From Bacteroidota bacterium (lineage in GTDB: Bacteria > Bacteroidota > Ignavibacteria > Ignavibacteriales > Ignavibacteriaceae): DNA of 8,579 nucleotides. Numbering within the stretch: position 1 is the first letter of the stretch; the number at the start of each line of letters is the position of its first letter. The position numbers and the translations under genes are program-made. Below are positions 1-5,497 of this stretch, one piece after another. The DNA lies in contig JAEXTR010000235.1 of assembly GCA_023406915.1 (NCBI GenBank), positions 1 through 8,579 on the forward strand, read 5' to 3'. The notes beneath the pieces were generated by a model, which was not told where the DNA came from, did not search any database, and worked only from the letters and a program-made list of their open reading frames with translations.

Positions 1-1679
1 GCAGCATACAGTTCAAACACATTTTCAGTAAAATGGTACCTCTGTAATTGTTCACGGTAGTTATTCCATTTCAGGTTATGATTCCTGATGTTAGCCTCAT
101 ACAAACCGTGCGATTTATCCTGAAAACCCATCACTTCATATTTTGGTCTTATACCGAGACCGCAGGAAGCAAAGCGGGAGATTACATGACGGACCGTAAG
201 TGTATTGCAATCCTCGGAAGCAATAATAGAATTCCCTCTAATGAAAGGATTTCCAGTATCGTGGGTATCAACCGTATATGCAATAGAAGATTGAAACTCC
301 CCCGTTCTGTTCATCTCAGCTATCCTCTGGATCAGACTGAATGTTTTATTAAAATGAGCTCCATTGACAGAATCAAACATATCATCGCCAAGGATGACGT
401 CAAATCCAGATTCACGGTACAATTCGATTTCATTGCCCATCCGCTCAGCGAAAGCACCTATACCGGGGTGCCCACCGGATCTGGCTACAGTGATGCATTT
501 GGCTAACACTTCTGGTGAAGGACGGTCCGAACGGGGGATGTGAAGTTCTGGATCATAGGAATCAAAAATATGATCAGTAGAATCAAACCTGATAAAATCA
601 AATCCGAATGTGTCACGGAAATAGAGAAACGTCTCTGTAAACAACCGTATGCCAGCATCATTGACTTCAAGTTCATGCTTTTCTGGTTTACTGTTCGGAC
701 GGTAACCATCATAAAAAGCAAAAGGAGTCAAAATATGAAATGCCTCCCGGGTGCGGTCATTACCATCAGGATCAAGATACCTGAAAAGCGGATAATGCTT
801 CTCTGCATGGTATCCGGTGAATTCAGGAACGCCATGACCACACCAGACCTGGCAAGGAATAGTCCAGTATCCTCTTGCGATGCTTTCTTTTATAAGATGA
901 TTGAAGGCAGTCAATTTGCATCGCTGGACTTCGAGGGTATCAGTGAACTCTGCTTCCAGATCTGTAAGACCGTGAACTGATAGAGTGCTAAGTACGAATT
1001 CACGGACTTCATTTCGGATTTTTGCCTGAATTTCAGAATTCAGAGTAATATGGTAATTTCTCCCACCTGCAATTTGTGCCCTGTTATCAGGATCAAGCTT
1101 GATCCACCTGAACGCCCCCGGACACATAAATGCGGGCATGGAAAACTGAGCAGTATGTGGTTCAAGATCAAATCCTGCCGCCTTACCCAGTATATGAATT
1201 CCCTGAATGAGAGCAAGTAATTGTTCGGCAGGTAATATACCACTGTCAGATAATCGGGGGTGAAGAATTTCCGGTGCAATTGTCCTCAATGAACTTACTG
1301 CGTAGATCACCTGAAAATCATACAGCAAAAAAGGCGCGAGATGAATGGCGCTGCACCGGGTAGCGGCAATTACTTTCAGTGCTGTAAGAATGTTTCCGTA
1401 TTGCTCACCTGCCCCCGTAGCCCTGATATTTACAAAGCTATATGATGCCAGGCGCATCCAGGTGGAATCTGGTTTGTCCTCAGAAAACCGCCGGCGACCT
1501 CTTGCTTCTTCAATCAGACGGAGAAAGCATGCGATTACTGCATCATCTTCCTGTAACATCATGGAAGGAGTCTCATGCACATAACCAGTGCGGAACCACT
1601 CGTCTGCAAGCTGCTGGGCACGTGACCGGTGACGTGCCTTCGGCTCTAAAGCTTCACATATCCGCAACCACAAGGACAT
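1..1679 (-). CDS. Divergent GH13-like (alpha-amylase superfamily) protein, cytoplasmic, 3' end outside window
   Basis: Reading the reverse strand from the ATG at 1679-1677 gives 559 codons without a stop up to the window edge, so the C-terminus is missing. A (beta/alpha)8 glycoside hydrolase core is indicated by GH13-like motifs: FIRFDSTDH (362-370) fits region II with Arg364, nucleophile Asp366 and His370; FAERMG (410-415) supplies the likely acid/base Glu412; VDTHDTGNP (470-478) matches region IV with His473-Asp474. A region-I-like segment, GFDLEPH (169-175), replaces the usual DVVxNH. The first 75 or so residues are helical and charged, with no signal peptide or N-terminal beta-sandwich, so the protein is probably cytoplasmic. 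The start overlaps the stop of the upstream cyclomaltodextrinase gene by one base (TAATG), with AGGA 10 nt upstream, which implies translational coupling and a shared role in alpha-glucan use. The GH13 subfamily and substrate are not recognised. Superfamily assignment is fairly sure; activity is inferred. Confidence 0.82.
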   Translation of the reverse strand, partial: MSLWLRICEALEPKARHRSRAQQLADEWFRTGYVHETPSMMLQEDDAVIACFLRLIEEARGRRRFSEDKPDSTWMRLASYSFVNIRATGAGEQYGNILTALKVIAATRCSAIHLAPFLLYDFQVIYAVSSLRTIAPEILHPRLSDSGILPAEQLLALIQGIHILGKAAGFDLEPHTAQFSMPAFMCPGAFRWIKLDPDNRAQIAGGRNYHITLNSEIQAKIRNEVREFVLSTLSVHGLTDLEAEFTDTLEVQRCKLTAFNHLIKESIARGYWTIPCQVWCGHGVPEFTGYHAEKHYPLFRYLDPDGNDRTREAFHILTPFAFYDGYRPNSKPEKHELEVNDAGIRLFTETFLYFRDTFGFDFIRFDSTDHIFDSYDPELHIPRSDRPSPEVLAKCITVARSGGHPGIGAFAERMGNEIELYRESGFDVILGDDMFDSVNGAHFNKTFSLIQRIAEMNRTGEFQSSIAYTVDTHDTGNPFIRGNSIIASEDCNTLTVRHVISRFASCGLGIRPKYEVMGFQDKSHGLYEANIRNHNLKWNNYREQLQRYHFTENVFELYA

Positions 1680-3517
1680 TAGCGGTGTATCCTGAAAATG
1701 GCAGGGGTTCTTGCTGGTATCACTACCCCCTGAATAGTTGGGTACTCTGTACCAGTAATGATTTCGGTGGCAGCTGCATTTGCGGGTACTATCTCACTGA
1801 ATCGGGCAGTGTTCAGGGTAACTGGCTTTTCACCATTATTCAACACAACCATCAGCAATTCAGTATCCGTGTAGCGGAAATAAACATAGTGGTTATCCCA
1901 CGCAAGAAAGTGCTTCAATGCACCGTGATGCACTGCCTGACTTGACTTTCTCCACTGAAGCAGCTTCGTCATAAAACTGAGTGCTTCTGATTCAGCTGCC
2001 GATAATCCAGCTTTTGTAAATGCGTTCTTTTCATGTCCGCTGAACCCACCAGGAAATTCCTGCCTCATAACACCATCATTACCGATGCCCTTGTCACCGG
2101 TCATCAACACTTCGGTACCATAATATATCTGAGGAATACCACGGGTTGTAAGAAGGAACGTCACTGCCAGTTTGTAGGCATCCAGATCATTGTTCATAGT
2201 AGTAAAGAAACGGGATACATCATGGTTATCCAGAAACGTTTTATTAACGAAAGGATCCGGATACCAGTTATCCTGTGTCATGACACGGTAGAGCCCATAG
2301 ATATCGTTCCCCTTAGGGAAACCGTTCAGGATACCGTAGTACAAAGGGAAATCAGCCACTGCGGTAAAACGGGAATCATAGCCATCACGGTTTTTGCCTC
2401 CCCCCTGCCAGTATGCCTCATGCGCAACATCATTCAGCCATGCCTCACCCACGAGGTAGAATCCGGGATATTCAGTTCTGATGCGGTCAGCCCAATGCGC
2501 CATAAAATCCTTATCAGGATATGGCTGTGTATCCATCCTGATACCATCGATACCGGCGTACTCAATCCACCAGAGCGAATTTTGAGTAAGGTACGTTGCA
2601 AGTCTGCCATGCTTTTGGTTCAGGTCTGCAAGGGTCGAATCAAACCATCCGTTATTCATCCTCATTCTGTCGTATTCTGAAGCATACGGATCAGAAATCA
2701 CATAAGGAGTAAAATTGCTGCGGGTATATTCGGGGAAATGATGCACCCAGTCATTGACGGGAAGCCTTTTCATCCAGCGATGGTGAGTACCTATATGATT
2801 GAAGACCATATCCTTAATGACTTTCAATCCTTTTTTGTGGGCTTCTGTGATGAAGGTAACGTACGCTTCATTACCGCCAAACCGCGCATCAACTTTATAA
2901 AAATCGGTGATGGAATACCCGTGGTAGGAGTTGATGATCATATTGTTTTCGAACACAGGGTTCAGCCAGAGAGCGGTTACACCAAGACTGGAAAAATACT
3001 CAAGATGGTCGGTGATGCCTTTCAGGTCTCCGCCAAACCGCCCATTCAGTTTTGACCTGTCAGGTTCCTCAAAGATCCCTTTTACCTTGTCATTCCCTTC
3101 GTCACCATTTGCAAAACGGTCGGGCATGATAAGGTACATCACATCCGCTGGGGTAATTGTTGGGATGGTATCACGTTCCCGCTTTTTCTGTAATTGATAT
3201 CTCAGCGGGTATTCCATTCCCTCCCTATCCCTCAGGGTTATGATAAAGGTTCCTGGTGCTGTTTGCTGATCTATCAGAAGATCAACAAAAAGATAATCTG
3301 GATGATCACCGGGGGTGATTTCTCTAACGCTTATGCCCGGAAAGTCAATCTCAGGAATCATTCCTGAAACGCCGGGATATTCAATAAGCAATTGAAGCTC
3401 TGAAGACTTCATGCCGGTCCACCAAAACGGGGGTTCGACTCTGATTTCCTGTGCAAAGGTAAAAATGGAACAAAAAAGTAATATAACTGTTAAAAGAGAA
3501 GAGTAAATGCTGCGCAT
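1679..3517 (-). CDS. Exported cyclomaltodextrinase / neopullulanase (SusA-like GH13)
   Basis: This 612-residue protein should hydrolyse alpha-1,4 links in cyclodextrins, pullulan or malto-oligosaccharides. Residues 1-22 form a Sec signal peptide with probable cleavage at FA|QE; there is no lipobox, so a soluble periplasmic enzyme is expected. Residues 25-110 are the small N-terminal beta-domain of the Flavobacterium cyclomaltodextrinase/SusA type, with its PPFWWTGM signature (29-36). The catalytic barrel follows from about 120: MPDRFANGD (131-139), region I DMVFNH (236-241), region II GIRMD (325-329) with nucleophile Asp329, region III VGEAW (356-360) with acid/base Glu358, and region IV FLDNHD (428-433) with Asp433. 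A C-terminal beta-domain occupies roughly 520-612. All catalytic residues are present and the length is close to that of SusA. The ATG at 3517 is preceded by GGAG 5 nt upstream. The gene is first in a leftward operon with the overlapping GH13-like gene. No SusC/SusD-type transporter gene or regulator is in the window. Exact substrate preference cannot be read from sequence. Confidence 0.93.
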   Translation of the reverse strand: MRSIYSSLLTVILLFCSIFTFAQEIRVEPPFWWTGMKSSELQLLIEYPGVSGMIPEIDFPGISVREITPGDHPDYLFVDLLIDQQTAPGTFIITLRDREGMEYPLRYQLQKKRERDTIPTITPADVMYLIMPDRFANGDEGNDKVKGIFEEPDRSKLNGRFGGDLKGITDHLEYFSSLGVTALWLNPVFENNMIINSYHGYSITDFYKVDARFGGNEAYVTFITEAHKKGLKVIKDMVFNHIGTHHRWMKRLPVNDWVHHFPEYTRSNFTPYVISDPYASEYDRMRMNNGWFDSTLADLNQKHGRLATYLTQNSLWWIEYAGIDGIRMDTQPYPDKDFMAHWADRIRTEYPGFYLVGEAWLNDVAHEAYWQGGGKNRDGYDSRFTAVADFPLYYGILNGFPKGNDIYGLYRVMTQDNWYPDPFVNKTFLDNHDVSRFFTTMNNDLDAYKLAVTFLLTTRGIPQIYYGTEVLMTGDKGIGNDGVMRQEFPGGFSGHEKNAFTKAGLSAAESEALSFMTKLLQWRKSSQAVHHGALKHFLAWDNHYVYFRYTDTELLMVVLNNGEKPVTLNTARFSEIVPANAAATEIITGTEYPTIQGVVIPARTPAIFRIHR

Positions 3518-3556
3518 TAATGCTCCGGAATTATCAATTATTTGGAATTATTACCC

Positions 3557-3587
3557 TTAATTTATCAGTGCAGGGAGTGATTTCAAA
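3557..3587 (-). promoter_or_regulatory. Candidate Bacteroidota-type promoter for the GH13 operon
   Basis: On the minus strand TTTG (3587-3584) is followed after 19 nt by TAAATTAA (3564-3557), which matches 6 of 8 positions of the Bacteroidota -7 element if the two n positions are counted as matching. It lies about 40 nt upstream of the cyclomaltodextrinase ATG. The spacing is right but the -7 box is imperfect, so this is a tentative call. Confidence 0.35.
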
Positions 3588-3594
3588 CACAAAT

Positions 3595-3638
3595 CCAGAA
3601 TCTCTGGTTTTTATTTTTAGCTGGTTTATAAGCTAAAA
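3595..3638. repeat. Two adjacent inverted repeats in the divergent intergenic region
   Basis: CCAGA (3595-3599) pairs with TCTGG (3603-3607) across a 3-nt loop and is followed by a T-rich run (3608-3618). Overlapping that run, TTTTAGCT (3615-3622) pairs with AGCTAAAA (3631-3638) across an 8-nt loop. Both lie between the two divergent promoter candidates. They could be operator half-sites, or hairpins insulating the two transcription units; the sequence does not decide between these. Confidence 0.4.
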
Positions 3639-3671
3639 TTCCTGAATGACGGGTTTGATTCCTTTTCCGGT

Positions 3672-3702
3672 TTTGACTAATTTTTGCATTGGCTTATGTT
3701 TG
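3672..3702 (+). promoter_or_regulatory. Bacteroidota sigma-ABfr-type promoter
   Basis: TTTG (3672-3675), a 19-nt spacer and TATGTTTG (3695-3702) match the published Bacteroidota housekeeping promoter consensus, TTTG-N19-TAnnTTTG, at every defined base. Transcription would begin a few bases after 3702, leaving a short leader that contains GGAGG before the ATG at 3729. This supports both the phylum-level placement and the start codon chosen for the downstream gene. Confidence 0.7.
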
Positions 3703-3714
3703 TGTTATATCCAC

Positions 3715-3719
3715 GGAGG
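3715..3719 (+). promoter_or_regulatory. Ribosome binding site that fixes the start at 3729
   Basis: GGAGG sits 9 nt before the ATG at 3729. An in-frame ATG at 3684 lies upstream of this site and within the promoter, and would put 15 extra residues ahead of a clear signal peptide, so 3729 is preferred. Confidence 0.8.
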
Positions 3720-3728
3720 CTCTTTACT

Positions 3729-5444
3729 ATGAAACAAGTATTTCTAACTCTTTTTCTTTTTCTGCTCATCCTGCCGGTTCAGGCATTTGGTCAGTCTGAA
3801 TGGACTACTGTGCTGGACGAGAAATTTTCCAATAACAATTTTGGCTGGACCGAAGGTACAGAGAGCGACTATGTTTTTAAGGTAAAAGCCGGAAGGTACA
3901 CCCTGGAAAATAAATCTTCAGGCACCATGTACCGCTCAATGAATCAGATCGAACTCGATTATCAGAAGGATTATATCATCCAGGCTGATCTCCGGTTTGT
4001 AAAAGGGGATGATAATCGCGGATTCGGTATTTACTTTGGCGGTGACAGTGATCAGTATCTTTTCTTTTCTATTACGGCAAATGGATACTATTCCTTTATG
4101 AAATTCACGAGTCAGTGGACAGATATGATTTCCTGGACAGAATCCGATATGATTGCCCAGCAGGCCAGCACGAACAACGTTAAGATCGAAAAAATCGGTA
4201 GTACGATCTCATTCTACATCAACGATGAACTCGTGAATACTTATGCCGCGCAATCCACATTCGGTAAATATCTTGGTTTTGCAATCAATGCAAATATGAC
4301 CTGGGAAGCTGACAACGTAAAGATTATGGAAAGGGAGTCCAGCACAAATGTTACAACAGGCGATAACAAGGCATGGGGCTTCTACGACAATTTTGAAACC
4401 AACAATAATTACTGGTTCGAGACTTCTGAAGGCGGTGTATCCGCAAAGGTCAGCAATGGCAACTACATTATAAACAATAATGCACGTTCCGGGGAAACAG
4501 TATATGCTTTAATGGATGTGCCACGGCAATATATCAAAGAATATAAGGATGGGTATTTTGTTGGGACGGCAAAAGTGAAGGTGATGCACAGTGGTAATGC
4601 CCAGGCAGGCATTGCGCTTGGTGATCCTGACCACGTCATGTATGTTTTTGGCATCACAAAAGGCGGTAAGTATTTCTGCAACAAAGTTGAGAGAGGAGCA
4701 GTCAGCAGTCTGATTTCCCCGACCAACAGTGCTGCAATCAAGCAGGGTGTGAATGCTCTCTCAATGTGGGTATATAACAGTACCATTACCCTGATGATTA
4801 ATGAGTCTTCTGTAACCGAAGCGATGCCTGTTTCACCTCTGGTCAGTTATTTGTTTGGGCTTTCAGTTGCAAAGGGTGCACACATTGAAGTGGATGATCT
4901 TGGTTCGCTCCTCGGTGACCCCAATGCTGAAGATATTGTGTTTGGTGACGGAACCGAAAACCCCATCAACAATGATAACAATGATACAAAGGTAACATCA
5001 AAGGATCCGTACGCTGACGGACTTGAAGTTTTCAGGACCGGCGAATATGAAAAGGCAATCCCTTATTTCACACAGGCGCTTGCTGCTGATCCTGATCATT
5101 ACGACGCACTTTACTATCGTGCAATCTCCTACGGGGCGATTTCCGAATCACAAAAAGCTCTGGATGATATTCAGACACTGCTGGATAAAAAGAGTGACTA
5201 TGAGGGCGCATTACTGGCAAGAGGTGTGTTCTACATTGATCTGGACAGGTTAACTGAAGCCTACGCAGATTTTGACCAGATTATTAATTATGATCCTGCA
5301 GGCAGAGCAAATGCATACTATTACCGTGGATTTGCCAAGGTAAAAGAAGGTAAAACAACCTCCGCATGTAAAGACCTTCGCAGGGCAAAAGAATTACAGA
5401 CTACCTTTGATGTAGACAGTATGCTTGCAAAACATTGTAAGTAA
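3729..5444 (+). CDS. Exported protein with two LamG/concanavalin-like domains and C-terminal TPRs
   Basis: From the ATG at 3729 the product has 571 residues. Residues 1-21 are a hydrophobic Sec signal peptide with likely cleavage near AFG|QS, so the protein is periplasmic or outside the cell. Two beta-rich repeats follow, about 24-200 and 215-395. Each opens with a similar pattern (DEKFSNNNFGW at 30-40; DNFETNNNYWF at 220-230), runs through alternating hydrophobic strands and ends with an acidic D/E-rich strand (EADNVKIM; EVDDLGSL). This resembles the concanavalin/LamG-like jelly rolls common in Bacteroidota secreted proteins. An Asn/Asp-rich linker (about 405-425) leads to three or four TPR units (427-560) with typical A/Y/F spacing and a closing ACKDLRRAKEL motif (546-556). 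No catalytic residues are recognisable; binding of glycan or protein partners is an inference. It is divergent from the GH13 operon and followed by a strong terminator, so it is probably monocistronic. Confidence 0.85.
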   Translation: MKQVFLTLFLFLLILPVQAFGQSEWTTVLDEKFSNNNFGWTEGTESDYVFKVKAGRYTLENKSSGTMYRSMNQIELDYQKDYIIQADLRFVKGDDNRGFGIYFGGDSDQYLFFSITANGYYSFMKFTSQWTDMISWTESDMIAQQASTNNVKIEKIGSTISFYINDELVNTYAAQSTFGKYLGFAINANMTWEADNVKIMERESSTNVTTGDNKAWGFYDNFETNNNYWFETSEGGVSAKVSNGNYIINNNARSGETVYALMDVPRQYIKEYKDGYFVGTAKVKVMHSGNAQAGIALGDPDHVMYVFGITKGGKYFCNKVERGAVSSLISPTNSAAIKQGVNALSMWVYNSTITLMINESSVTEAMPVSPLVSYLFGLSVAKGAHIEVDDLGSLLGDPNAEDIVFGDGTENPINNDNNDTKVTSKDPYADGLEVFRTGEYEKAIPYFTQALAADPDHYDALYYRAISYGAISESQKALDDIQTLLDKKSDYEGALLARGVFYIDLDRLTEAYADFDQIINYDPAGRANAYYYRGFAKVKEGKTTSACKDLRRAKELQTTFDVDSMLAKHCK

Positions 5445-5467
5445 TAAGTGATTTTTATTGAACAATT

Positions 5468-5495
5468 ACGGCAGCTTCGGCTGCCGTTTTTTTTT
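5468..5495 (+). terminator. Rho-independent terminator with UUCG loop
   Basis: ACGGCAGC (5468-5475), loop TTCG (5476-5479) and GCTGCCGT (5480-5487) make a perfect 8-bp stem with a stable tetraloop, followed by eight T (5488-5495). It lies 23 nt after the stop of the TPR protein and ends 2 nt short of the stop codon of the convergent kinase gene. Read leftwards the hairpin lacks a following T-tract, so it mainly serves the plus-strand gene. Confidence 0.93.
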
Positions 5496-5497
5496 GC

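Noticed and set aside
48..980. Plus-strand open frames (48-506 and 540-980) and a minus-strand frame at 503-721
   Set aside because: They lie opposite to, or out of frame with, the long minus-strand GH13-like gene, which is continuous here and carries recognisable catalytic motifs; their translations show no domain-like pattern.
1..1679. Treating this stretch as a pseudogene or non-coding region, since no complete frame closes inside the window
   Set aside because: Codon-by-codon reading of the reverse strand showed no stop or frameshift over 559 codons; it is only cut by the window edge.
1040..1945. Small frames at 1040-1279 (minus), 1345-1584 and 1442-1945 (plus)
   Set aside because: They are alternate-frame shadows of the two glycosidase genes, with low-complexity, non-protein-like translations.
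2033..3197. Plus-strand frames opposite the cyclomaltodextrinase
   Set aside because: The minus-strand gene has full GH13 motifs and a signal peptide; these antisense frames have no start signals or family resemblance.
3684..3728. Upstream in-frame ATG for the jelly-roll/TPR protein
   Set aside because: It lies inside the promoter, upstream of the GGAGG site, and would put 15 residues ahead of a clear signal peptide.
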